DNA of 64,000 bases, from contig NW_024037072.1 in NCBI RefSeq assembly GCF_015706575.1, positions 3,787,001 through 3,851,000 of the forward strand. Reading direction: 5' to 3'. A program made the position numbers and the translations under genes. Each line of letters starts with the position of its first letter. The first letter of the stretch is position 1. Below the pieces are notes generated by a model. The model worked only from the letters and a program-made list of their open reading frames with translations. It did no database searches and was not told where the DNA came from. The stretch comes from Patiria miniata. Lineage: Eukaryota > Echinodermata > Asteroidea > Valvatida > Asterinidae. Below, one piece after another: positions 24,901 to 33,519 of this stretch.

Positions 24901-27900
24901 TGGATGACTCAAAACTCTGCTCAACTCAAAATTTTAGCCCATTCCCTGATGATTGACTTATCGAGATTTCACTGCGTATTTGATGCCACATACATGACAA
25001 CACTACAACATTTAACAATTGTTGACTGGTGTGATGTGGGATATGATGTTTTGAACACCTGAGGGGCGCATAGCACCCGAGGCGAAGCGCCCCTCGGGTG
25101 TTCAAAACGTCATATCCCACATCACACCAGTCAACAATTGTTTTGTTATACAGGTATGTCTTGGATTTTTTGGATTTTGATGTAAAAATCACGAAAACAA
25201 ACAGCAATAAACTCAACAGTCGTCATGACTGTCAACTCACACGCATGTCGCATACTCGAAACAGCTGATAGTCTGTAAGTGTTGCTGCGTTTTACGTGTG
25301 AAACGCGTACGTACTGTACGCACAAAGTCATAGCACACTCCCTGTGGGATATCATGTACGTGATATCCCATAGGGAGTGTGAGATTACTTTTTATAAACT
25401 AAACACGTGATCGATACAGGCCAATGAAAATACAGTATTCAAGACAGAGGTATAACAATTTTGGTTGTTACACACACTGTAAAACATTTACTTACCACAT
25501 ACGCATCACAGAACAGTCCAAAACCGCTAGTGAGTAAGGGTTAATGGACCAACAAACTTACTTCTTTCAGATAAAGAAAGAACTGACGTCTTGGGACGCA
25601 CTCAGAGACAGCAACAAACATGTAGACCTCTTCAAGAAGTGGAAAGACATGCTAGACTCCGACGACAGCCGCTTCTTACTTCCCAACGGCAAGACCATGA
25701 CAGTGTATGAGAGATTATCATGGGAAATCTGGATGCCGCAGTTCAGACGGGCCATCACCAACTGGAATATGAGGGAATGTGACCCAATCATCGGTAAGTG
25801 TTTTTGAACAAAAGTACTAACGATTGTGACAGTGTTTGTAAATTGTTGACTCAGACAGTCAAGTCTTTCGGCACTAGTTTGTGCATGAGAATTGGCAACA
25901 GTCTGATTGAATTTTTTTTCTGATCATGCAAAAAAAAAACCTGTCAGGTATTTAAAGGCATGTAAGAAAGCATTTAAAATAACCTGTGAAATTATTCCAC
26001 CTGTAAATGGTATCATTCAGAAGAAAACTATCTTTGAAGGTGCTTTAAGAAAAAAAAGTGCCCGTGGACATTACATGCTATCTGGATCGCTGGATTTGGA
26101 TCGTTATACACCGACAAAATGGCTACCTGCATCAAATCTGAGTTTATGACCTAAGGCCTTTTGATGACTGGACAGGAGCAGACAATTTACTTGAGGTGGC
26201 TCCTTGCAGCAGATTTGAAGCTGTTATAGTCGGTGATGTCTAGGAACTTTAGCATCAGAATTCAGTTACGAGAGCCCAAAAATTATCATACGTTTCCTCT
26301 GTTTTTCTAAAATTGTATAGTATCCACTGAGCTGAAACTTCACCATATTAGTTGTTATGCGCCCTTTTAAAGATTTTGAGCATTTTTGCACAGAGCTGTG
26401 TTTGGTCTAAACATCATGGAGTAAGATAAATTTGCATTCATCAACTCGATTTTTGTCATTTTGCTGAGTCCTTCGTCCAATTCTTTTCATCCAGACCTTC
26501 TTGAGAACTGGCTGCCCCTGCTACCTCAGTGGCTTCTCAACAACATCTTAGATCAGCTGATCTACCCGAGACTTCAAGAAACTGTGGATGAATGGAACCC
26601 ACTGACTGACATCATCCCGATACATGCCTGGCTACACCCGTGGCTGCCTCTGATGGGTCAGTATGTCTTTTTCATCCCTAAATGAATTTGCATTTTTATT
26701 AGGCAACTTCTTGAATCCTCCAGAATCCTTCACCTTGTGAGAAACCAATTGTAGGAAACCAATGTCACATAACTTATTGACTTCAAGGGGCGTATCGGGA
26801 GTCTTCGAAACTGTTGTTTTGTCTTCATCTTCAACTTTATCTCTGACCTCTGCATCACAGGGAAGCAAACCACAGAAATGGACGTATTTTAACTTTGGCC
26901 TTACATCATATGACTCAATGTTCCTGAAGCAGAACACGCACCATGCACAGACAAAGACAAAGGCAGGAGTTTTGAAAAAGCCCCTAGTTTCTTGTGACGT
27001 AGCAGTGGCTGGGCTCTACCTTACTCAGTCCATCAAAAATCTCTCAAAAATTAGTTAACATGCAGTAACCATCATCATGCAACACAGTGATTTTGTATTC
27101 AAACAAAATAGGACACCAACTCCTATATAAGTAATGGTAAATCTGCACAGTCCTGAATATGTGAAAACTCTGCACTACGAGGAATTTGATTTGGGGAGTT
27201 TTGGGATGTTTTATTTAAAGCGTTTTTTTTTGAGGTCCCTCTATGGCTAAAGTTCACCACAGGCTTATATATGTAAACTTCACTACAGATTTATTTAGAA
27301 AACGTACAACCAGACAAACAAAACATTTCATGACATGTGAATTGCAATTCATGAATTTCAAAGACAATGAATTTTTTTTTCTGAAATTATTGTTAGAAAC
27401 CTGAACAGTTGACCTGAACACAACCTTTGGGACAAACTGTATTTTTATTTTAGAAGTTTCCATGAGTTGAAAATTCTGGGTTTTTTTCTACTCTTTCACA
27501 GGTGATAAGTTGGAGCCCTTGTACATTCCCATTCGTCAGAAGCTTGCCAGGGCGCTAAGCAACTGGCATCCCAGTGACTCCTCCGCTAAGACCATCTTGA
27601 TTCCCTGGAGAAGGGTCTTCTCTCGGGGGACGTTTGAAGCCTTCCTGGTCAGGAACATTGTCCCTAAGCTGGCTGTTTGCTTGCAGGAGTTTGTGATCAA
27701 CCCCTACGACCAGCATCTTGGTAAGTGTTAGTATGAACACAGCCTCAGTGTGTCTCACTGTGCTGTGGACCCCAAGAACGAGTACACAATCACTGGTTGC
27801 AGAAAGAGAATAAGACGAGGGACTCTCTCACATAGACAGGTCTCAAGTCTACTGAGCGTGACCTCTGCTGACCTCTGGAGTGTAGTACAGTAGAACATTT

Positions 27901-30900
27901 GACTTCACTGAACATTCTCTTTGGCTCCTACATTGAATATGTAAAATTACACTGAATAATTTTCCGAAAATGCATTTATATTGTTCATGTTGTCTTCTCA
28001 ACTGCATTTGAATATCAAAAAAACTTTAAAAATATCGTCGTCAATTCTGGTAGACCGGTTCTTGTCGCTGTAAAGATAACTCCAAGAATAATAGAGGGAT
28101 CGGGAACCAGTCGACAATACATTTATGTACTTTTCTACTCAATAACCATGGTAACGTAAAAATGACAAGTATAATTCAGTAAACTTGGTGACTCTGAGAA
28201 TTGAATTCAATCACAGTTTGCATTCATACCTTTTTGTCATTATTTCAGTCTGTACCACAGATATTATTATTTCTAAAATTAAGATGCACATACAGTTGCC
28301 TCTGTCATACAGAGCTGATAGTTTTGTGGTCACTTAAATTTTTTTTTTTGAGACCCCTTTGTTCTGAACCTGCCAGAATCTTTATTTTTTTGGTTAATCT
28401 CAGAGCCCTACCGATGGGTGATTGACTGGGAGGAGTTACTACCGACCCCGACCCTGGCCAGTCTGTTTGAGAAACACTTCCTGCCCAAGTGGCTGCAGGT
28501 CTTGTGTTCCTGGCTGGGGAACAACCCTGACTACGAGGAAGTCAGTAAATGGTATCTGGGCTGGAAAGGACTTCTGCCTGAACGGATACGAGAGGAGCCG
28601 GCCGTCAAAGGTAAGGGCTGAATTTTATTGACCGGCTCAGCAACTAAAACTAAATGAGAATCTAAAAATGTTGCTCGGCAGAAAAGGTTACTTGCTGCAA
28701 ATACAATGTGCATTTCCTGTGACTGGTTGTCATTTATGTTGGATAAAATTACTTCTATTATGGAAGAAAATTTGATGTTGTTAAACAGTCTTGGTTAAAT
28801 TCGTCGGAGTTGAATTTTTTTTTTCTTCAAAATCATAAAAGCAATACTTATTGTATTGTAATTTGTGTTCGGATTTTGCTTTTTACGCCGAGTAGGAACT
28901 GGCTTCAACTAATTATGATAGCATTCTGGAAACTTTGAATTCACTATTACACCTTTTGATTCAGGGCCGTCGCTAGAGGGGGGGGGGGGGGGTGACACCC
29001 CCCATTCAAAATTTCTGTCGGCAAATCCACAATTGTTTTCGGAAAATTTTAAAAATTGAGGGCCTCTTTTATGTTATTTTACCATTGTCTGCAAATTTTG
29101 AAATCTGAGGACCTTTTTTTTTTTGCTTGTCAAATATTTCGTTGCAAGTTTGTCAGCAAATTTTACTTTTCACACCTCCCATACATTTTTCTGTTGGTAA
29201 ATTTGAGGACTTTTTGGGTTTTTTGTGCTTGTCAGATTTTTTGTACACAAACTTGTCGGCAAATTTGGTCCGACAACCCCCCCCCCCCCCCCCCATTGAA
29301 AATGTTTTGGCGACGCCCCTGTTTTCGTCAATGAAACTCGCAAAATTTGAGAATCACTAATAATTTGTTATTTTTTGTTATTTTTGTTTGATTCTCACAC
29401 TGTTATGCAGTGTACTTGAAGGATGCACTAGATGTCATGAACCAAGCAGTCTCGGGTTCACATCCCGTCAGAGAAGCCGACAGCATGGCTTACGTCAACA
29501 GCCTACGTCAGCAGAGGGAAGCAACCAGCAGCAACAGATGGGAACCAGAGCCACAGGTTAGTTGGTTATTAAACCAGCTTAGCATGGGCCCAATATGCTG
29601 GTTGCTGTGTTGCAATGGCGATCTCTCTGCTCAAGTAGTTCTTTGGTTGTGGCTTTGACATTATCAAATTGGGGGACATCCTGGGCCAAGTTCGGGCAAG
29701 GACCATTAGTTAACTAGTGGTTGGTTTGTGACGTACCTTACGCCTGCGCACAAATAGCAACGTGCGAACGTCTGTAGTCAAACGCTGGTCAAAATGTCAT
29801 CGCAAAACTTCTGGATCCTGGCTCCCTGCTGTACGTTATGAATGCGCACGGCTCTTGGTTACCAGCGAGGCAACCAGCCCCAGTAGGTTGGTTCCAAATA
29901 GTCGACTAGCGTAGTCAACCATCGTCGACTAGACAGAGTTAGGGCTAACTTTAGTCGATCTATGGTTAACCATTGGTCAACAATTGGTCAACAGTAGTTC
30001 TTGCGCAAACTTGCCCCAAAATATCTATTATGTGTACAAGTGCTCCCTCAACGGTTACGAAGGGAGAGTTTGGGGAGACCACTAGGAGAGACATTCAAAC
30101 ACTATGCCGACACTGCCTAATGCTCACGCGAAGACGCTGTGAGTTAGTTTGTGCAAATTCGGAATACAATTGGCCATGCGTGCACGAACCAGTAAAGACA
30201 ATCTGAATTTTGCTGTTCTTTTTCCAGCAGGCAAGACAGACAAGTGTCCCAACTATATCTGTGCCCACCAACTTCAGGGACCTGGTCGAAAAGAAGGTAG
30301 GCTACTTGAAAGTTGATAATTTTGACTGAATAATTTTTGACAGGGAGAGTGCTTGTATTACAAATAAAGAAGCAGATCTGATTGTATCAAAAAAATGCAC
30401 AATTATCTTAGGCTAAAAAAAAAAGTCTCCGGTTTCTGGTAAGGAGCTTGCCCCAAAAGTGGTGCGGTGACGCAGGTTTTTTTTTTACCCAACTTTTTTT
30501 CTCTTCAAATGTTTGCTGATGTTGCAGATGACGCTTCGCTCCCCTTAAAACTCTCAAAATATCCTTCAGAGTGCAGCTTGAGGTGACCCCCATTAAGGCC
30601 ATAAGGCTTGGGAAGTATATTGAGCTAATTAAAAGCGTCTACAGGTTCCAGATACACAACCATCGCTCCGTCAGTCTGGCTTCCAGATGCACAATTACAA
30701 AATTACTACGTCTGCAAATGGTACCCGACTAAATTTAGTGCAAAATATATGGGAGCCCAGAGAGGCCACATAAAGCTTATACTCGATCGTAACCCCATCT
30801 AAAAACACGTTAAAATTGTGTAGCAGCAGGATTCCAGTCAAACCAGTGAGTTTGGTGGTTTTGAGACATCATCTTACATTGAAAAAAAACAACTTTTTAA

Positions 30901-31701
30901 TTTTGCCGACGCACATACCAGAAACGGGAGACTTTTTTGGGGGTCCTTATGGAGTGGAATTTCAGGAAGGGGTTATTAAACCTTCTCCAAAGAAAAATTG
31001 TGGTACACCTTTTTCTGGCTTTGTCCATGAACTTTTCACAGCATCCTTTCATGCGGGTGAAGTATCAAGTGCCTTACCAATATGATACAGATTCATGTAA
31101 TCCAGTCAATCACAAGTACTACGGTACAGACAATAGCAATACAATGCGTTTGGCTTGGTGCATTTGAATACCTTACGACTTGACTTGAGACTGGATGACT
31201 GGTGATGACCTGATGATCTTCTTTTTTTTTGCTCGTGTACTTTTCATGAATGTGAGTATGAGTACTGCAGGGATGTAAGTGACCACTGATAAAAATAGCT
31301 GAAAACCGCTGAAAAAAGGTGTAAAAAAGCTGAACTTTAGAAATCTCCTATACTTTTGTACACAGCAAGTGAGGGAAAAGGCTGGAAAAAAGCTGAAATC
31401 CAAAACAAACAAAAAGCTGAAATCAGCTTTAAAGCTGAGATTTCACACTGACATTGTACGCAAGTATGAGTATTGCAACGTTGGTTGTAACCGATAATGT
31501 GGTTATTATGTTGTTTTGCAGGCATCAGAGAACAACCTCGTCTTCCTTCCCACCAACCGCCGACACGAAGGCAAGAACGTCTACATGCTGGGCCCACTCA
31601 ATATCTACATAGAACGATCCGTGGTTTACGTACACCAAGGACATGTATGGACGCCCATGGGGTTACAGACAGCCATTGAATTGGCTCAAAATATGGCTTA
31701 A
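15848..31701 (+). CDS. TFIP11: Tuftelin-interacting protein 11 (spliceosome disassembly G-patch protein), complete
   Basis: TFIP11 (yeast Ntr1) recruits and activates the helicase DHX15/Prp43 to take apart the intron-lariat spliceosome in the nucleus. Exons: 15848-15962, 18937-19052, 19724-19921, 21017-21232, 22567-22874, 23886-24156, 25571-25793, 26495-26656, 27502-27720, 28404-28610, 29411-29556, 30228-30296 and 31522-31701. They total 2430 nt, 809 codons plus TAA, and phases agree at all twelve junctions. Human TFIP11 is about 837 residues. The N-terminal acidic segment [13 protein letters not shown] matches the TIP_N domain. The G-patch ([20 protein letters not shown]) spans about residues 133-175. 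[13 protein letters not shown] and [11 protein letters not shown] follow. The GCFC-type domain covers roughly 360-640, with [36 protein letters not shown] and [13 protein letters not shown]. The N-terminus is about 15-20 residues shorter than in vertebrates. Intron 1 (3 kb) carries two MITEs and a fold-back element. Confidence 0.97.
16135..16605. mobile_element. MITE with perfect 20-bp termini and internal tandem duplication
   Basis: GCAGAATACCCCGCCACTCG at 16135-16154 is inverted perfectly at 16586-16605. Inside, a ~110-bp block (about 16268-16372) is repeated in tandem at 16381-16482, and related gtagcc motifs continue on both sides. No clear target duplication. Lies in TFIP11 intron 1. Confidence 0.75.
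16827..17202. mobile_element. Harbinger-like MITE family A, copy 2
   Basis: Same structure as 5705-6074 and same orientation, flanked by TTA at 16824-16826 and 17203-17205. Both copies share cagcgcgcgcgtcgatttta after the left end and accttgtctgtaca in the interior. It lies in TFIP11 intron 1, 67 bp left of the fold-back element. Confidence 0.78.
17284..17614. repeat. 20-bp minisatellite, left arm
   Basis: About 16 units of a CGCCACGGCAA-containing 20-mer with three recurring endings (AAGCGC, AAAAGA, AAAACA). No stop codon occurs in any of six frames through the array. Confidence 0.93.
18424..18735. repeat. 20-bp minisatellite, right arm (inverted)
   Basis: Reverse complement of the left array, one unit shorter in the mixed AAAAGA/AAAACA section. 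Confidence 0.93.
18937..19052 (+). CDS. TFIP11: TFIP11 exon 2 (residues 39-77)
   Basis: Acceptor TTGACAG|GTGTTTGG, donor GAACAG|GTAACT. Encodes [13 protein letters not shown], matching the vertebrate YGVWAERDSDDER. Its acceptor is 188 bp beyond the fold-back element. Confidence 0.93.
19070..19290. repeat. Dispersed repeat common in marine animal genomes
   Basis: Contains tatagcgctttataccaaag, agagcgctttacaatta and the tail ggagagaggcaattgtaata followed by aagtgtcttgcc. I recognise this type of sequence as a widespread SINE- or MITE-like repeat of marine invertebrates and fish; the exact family name is not certain. Lies in TFIP11 intron 2. Confidence 0.5.
19724..19921 (+). CDS. TFIP11: TFIP11 exon 3 (residues 78-143)
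   Basis: Acceptor AAAACAG|AAAGAT, donor CTTCAG|GTGAGG; 66 codons. Ends in [18 protein letters not shown], the start of the G-patch. Confidence 0.94.
19922..21016. other. TFIP11 intron 3, nothing recognised
   Basis: AT-rich intron without an element that I can support. Confidence 0.5.
21017..21232 (+). CDS. TFIP11: TFIP11 exon 4 (residues 144-215)
   Basis: Acceptor TTCTCAG|ATGGGT, donor GGAGAG|GTGAGG; 72 codons. Encodes the rest of the G-patch ([24 protein letters not shown]) and the acidic [11 protein letters not shown] stretch. Confidence 0.96.
21233..22566. other. TFIP11 intron 4, nothing recognised
   Basis: AT-rich intron. The word atcctccaaaat recurs four or five times between 21350 and 21970, not in a regular array. 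Confidence 0.45.
22567..22874 (+). CDS. TFIP11: TFIP11 exon 5 (residues 216-318)
   Basis: Acceptor ATTTAG|GTCACA, donor AGACA|GTGAGT. Encodes [25 protein letters not shown] and [20 protein letters not shown], all typical of the family. Confidence 0.96.
22875..23885. other. TFIP11 intron 5, nothing recognised
   Basis: AT-rich intron; I see no element, array or extra exon. Confidence 0.45.
23886..24156 (+). CDS. TFIP11: TFIP11 exon 6 (residues 318-408)
   Basis: Acceptor CCTCCAG|ATTACA, donor CCCTTG|GTAAGA. Encodes the coiled region [12 protein letters not shown] through [10 protein letters not shown] and the start of GCFC ([16 protein letters not shown]). Confidence 0.95.
25014..25142. repeat. 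56-bp-arm hairpin
   Basis: Left arm 25014-25069, right arm 25087-25142, 54 of 56 positions paired, 17-nt loop. Confidence 0.9.
25014..25465. mobile_element. Inverted-repeat element with long hairpin, copy 1
   Basis: Starts with the 56-bp hairpin 25014-25142 and includes a second hairpin at 25334-25381 (21-bp arms, CACACTCCCTGTGGGATATC). Ends tataacaattttgg, inverse of ttgttatac near 25143. A shorter copy in reverse orientation lies at 32665-32995. Lies in TFIP11 intron 6. Confidence 0.65.
25571..25793 (+). CDS. TFIP11: TFIP11 exon 7 (residues 409-483)
   Basis: Acceptor TTTCAG|ATAAAG, donor ATCATCG|GTAAGT. Contains LFKKWKDML and [20 protein letters not shown], matching the GCFC domain. Confidence 0.95.
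25794..26494. other. TFIP11 intron 7, nothing recognised
   Basis: No supported element or extra exon. Confidence 0.45.
26495..26656 (+). CDS. TFIP11: TFIP11 exon 8 (residues 483-537)
   Basis: Acceptor CATCCAG|ACCTTC, donor CTGATGG|GTCAGT. Encodes [19 protein letters not shown] and [20 protein letters not shown], near-identical to vertebrate TFIP11. Confidence 0.96.
26657..27501. other. TFIP11 intron 8, nothing recognised
   Basis: No supported element or extra exon. Confidence 0.45.
27502..27720 (+). CDS. TFIP11: TFIP11 exon 9 (residues 537-610)
   Basis: Acceptor TTCACAG|GTGATA, donor CATCTTG|GTAAGT. Encodes [25 protein letters not shown] and [20 protein letters not shown]. Confidence 0.96.
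27721..28403. other. TFIP11 intron 9, nothing recognised
   Basis: No supported element or extra exon. Confidence 0.45.
28404..28610 (+). CDS. TFIP11: TFIP11 exon 10 (residues 610-679)
   Basis: Acceptor ATCTCAG|AGCCCT, donor TCAAAG|GTAAGG. Encodes [10 protein letters not shown] and [13 protein letters not shown], then [13 protein letters not shown]. Confidence 0.96.
28964..29322. mobile_element. hAT-like MITE with G/C homopolymer flanks
   Basis: Ends CAGGGCCGTCGCTAGAGG and (complement) CAGGGGCGTCGCC, followed inward by runs of about 15 G and 17 C. CAGGG termini of this style are typical of hAT elements. The flanking octamers TTTTGATT and TTTTCGTC agree at only five positions. Lies in TFIP11 intron 10. 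Confidence 0.5.
29411..29556 (+). CDS. TFIP11: TFIP11 exon 11 (residues 679-727)
   Basis: Acceptor TATGCAG|TGTACT, donor CCACAG|GTTAGT. Encodes [13 protein letters not shown], matching the family NEALDIMNRAVS, and a low-complexity linker. Confidence 0.93.
29693..30017. mobile_element. Dispersed MITE family C, copy 1
   Basis: Left end GGGCCAAGTTCGGGCAAGGA with a diverged inverse at 29995-30017. The interior (gtgacgtaccttacgcctgc, gtcgactagcgtagtcaacc) matches 52395-52704 in reverse orientation along the whole length. Non-coding. Lies in TFIP11 intron 11. Confidence 0.7.
30033..30130. repeat. SINE-like dispersed repeat, copy 2
   Basis: Same orientation as the copy at 4130-4225. Lies in TFIP11 intron 11 directly after the MITE at 29693-30017. 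Family assignment is a guess from one B-box-like motif in the other copy. Confidence 0.4.
30228..30296 (+). CDS. TFIP11: TFIP11 exon 12 (residues 728-750)
   Basis: Acceptor TTTCCAG|CAGGCA, donor AGAAG|GTAGGC; 23 codons ending [12 protein letters not shown]. The acceptor is a tandem CAGCAG, so the exon may also begin at 30231 and drop one Gln. Confidence 0.9.
30411..30946. mobile_element. Harbinger-like MITE family B, long copy
   Basis: Flanked by TTA at 30408-30410 and 30947-30949. Ends GGCT...GTCC with the same gtctccggtttctggta repeat as 14031. Carries about 170 bp (roughly 30540-30715) missing from the 14014-14380 copy; the rest aligns in reverse orientation. Lies in TFIP11 intron 12. Confidence 0.75.
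31522..31701 (+). CDS. TFIP11: TFIP11 exon 13 with stop (residues 751-809)
   Basis: Acceptor TTTGCAG|GCATCA; TAA at 31699-31701. Encodes [19 protein letters not shown] and the conserved C-terminus with [18 protein letters not shown]. Confidence 0.95.
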   Translation, partial: ASENNLVFLPTNRRHEGKNVYMLGPLNIYIERSVVYVHQGHVWTPMGLQTAIELAQNMA

Positions 31702-31825
31702 GTTAGGGGAAGCCGTTATGTGAGCTATGGACTTTTTGCGCAAGTACCCTGCATGGAGGCACAGAGATGTGACAAACACTTGAATGCTGTTTATGCCAAA
31801 CTACCGTTTTCATCTGGACATTCAG

Positions 31826-31831
31826 ATTAAA
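31826..31831 (+). terminator. Candidate TFIP11 polyadenylation signal
   Basis: ATTAAA 125 bases after the stop, followed by the GT-rich gttgtgtgttgtgtg. Two AATAAA hexamers at 32575-32580 and 32587-32592 are alternatives for a longer 3' end. Confidence 0.4.
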
Positions 31832-32664
31832 AGTTGTGTGTTGTGTGCATGCATTGAGCCACCCACAGTGGAGACCACACAGAGTTTTCACACATTACCA
31901 TCTACAATAACCGTAGCTGTTATCAAAGTCTGTTAACTTTGCAATCCTCTCCGTTAGGCTTGTGCGACATTGGATTTTGAGGGTCGACGGTATACTGTCA
32001 CCAAAATGGTATACCGTCACCAAAATATCGCGGTATTCGGTATTATCAGGTACTTTTCTGGGTAGACTATTACGTTATCGAAATACAAGAAGATACACGA
32101 TGATATGGAAACTGCAAACAGGCAGCATGGGCTAGCTGGACTAGTCGGCAGAATCTGGATACGGTGACCACAAGGAATTTAAACCGTTATCAGTCCAGTG
32201 CAGACCTGGCCAAGTTGTTTCTGTCACCTTTATTTTGAAAGTGTTTTTGCACACATCTGGCCACATTCAAACGTAGGAACTGCGGTAATGAAATTCCATA
32301 CCGAGGTCGTCGATTTTCTGTATGGCAACATAATTCAGTTTTGTTCAAAAAAATATCGTCACTTCACGTTATTATTGAAATATAGCCCAAGCCTACTCTC
32401 CGTCTGTTGCATGTTAATCCTCAGCAACTGACTAGATGTAATTTAATACAAATATTACATGGTTCTCTGCCGTTTAACAGAATGGCTAGTTTACAACTTG
32501 CTATAGGTGAGGGGTTGTATAAATACACCAAGTTCTCTAAACATTGTATAACTCGCATTTGTTATGAGTACTGTAATAAAAATGTGAATAAAACAGCTTT
32601 AATAATAAGGACAATTCGGCAGCTTCTCCCTGTGTATTTTTTTTTTACACATCATGGTGTAAAC

Positions 32665-32995
32665 AAGATTGTTATACCTCTGTTTTGAATACTGTATTTT
32701 CATTGGCCTAGGACAATCACGTGTTAAGTTTATAAAATGTCATGGCACACTCCCTGTGGGACGTGATATCCCACAGGGAGTGTGCTATGACTTTGTACGT
32801 ACAGTGTGAAACGCTTGTATCGTTGGTACTCACGCTATTTTCACCATGTTTTCACACATGAGTGGGAACAGCGAACTAGCAGACGATCGACATGCGACAT
32901 GCATGTGAGTTGACGTTCGATTGTCATGATTGTTGTGTTTTAATACTGCTGTTTGTTTTCATGTCATATCCCACATCACAGCAGTCAAAAATTGC
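32665..32995. mobile_element. Inverted-repeat element, copy 2 (reverse orientation)
   Basis: Shares in reverse order the gaggtataacaattt end, the gcacactccctgtggga hairpin (32745-32761 with 32769-32785), agtcatagcacac and tgatgtgggatatga with 25014-25465. It carries only one arm of the 56-bp hairpin. Lies between the TFIP11 and SPC24 3' ends. Confidence 0.65.
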
Positions 32996-33215
32996 TAATT
33001 GGCTTGATTCCAGTTTTACCCATTAGCACTTGTACTACATTGTATTACATTGTGTTTATTCATTGAACAATCAATAAAACCATAGAGTGCTGAGGTGGTT
33101 TCGGGCGCTACAAGTGACTTAAGAGTTATCACAAAATGTTGTCATTCTCTACTTAAGATACTAGTGAAACAACAGGCAAAATGGGTCACAAAGCAGAAAC
33201 ATCTATCCAGATAAT

Positions 33216-33221
33216 TTTATT
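33216..33221 (-). terminator. Candidate SPC24 polyadenylation signal
   Basis: AATAAA on the minus strand, about 190 bases after the SPC24 stop codon. Confidence 0.45.
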
Positions 33222-33409
33222 ATCTAGTTTCAGGCTATCTTGACATTTTATATACACGGCCGTCTAAAAAAGAGGATATTTACAACTGAAAACTTTTTTT
33301 CTGGTTTTCCTTCATAAGATACAGAATTAAGAGAATTTCAAAAAGGGACCAGCTTTTTAAAAAGTGGCGTCTAAAGTTGACAAAAGCCACTCTTAAGCCT
33401 TTTTTGTTT

Positions 33410-33519
33410 TTATGCCGTTGTGGATTCAATAAGGTCCCACAGATAGTTGGTGATGAAGAATTTGGAGTTCTGGCGGCTATCCAGAGAAAACGGTCTGACG
33501 TCCTTGGAAGTCGAGATGT
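33410..33519 (-). CDS. SPC24: SPC24 exon 5 with stop (residues 168-203)
   Basis: Acceptor AACCAG|ACATCT; TAA 33412-33410. Encodes RPFSLDSRQNSKFFITNYLW and the C-terminal DLIESTTA. Lies 6.7 kb from exon 4. Confidence 0.9.

Larger units (their letters stand above)
31702..33409. other. Spacer between convergent TFIP11 and SPC24
   Basis: Holds TFIP11 3' untranslated sequence, a two-copy direct repeat ggtataccgtcaccaaaat (about 31988-32027), the element at 32665-32995, and the SPC24 3' end. No further gene recognised. Confidence 0.5.
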
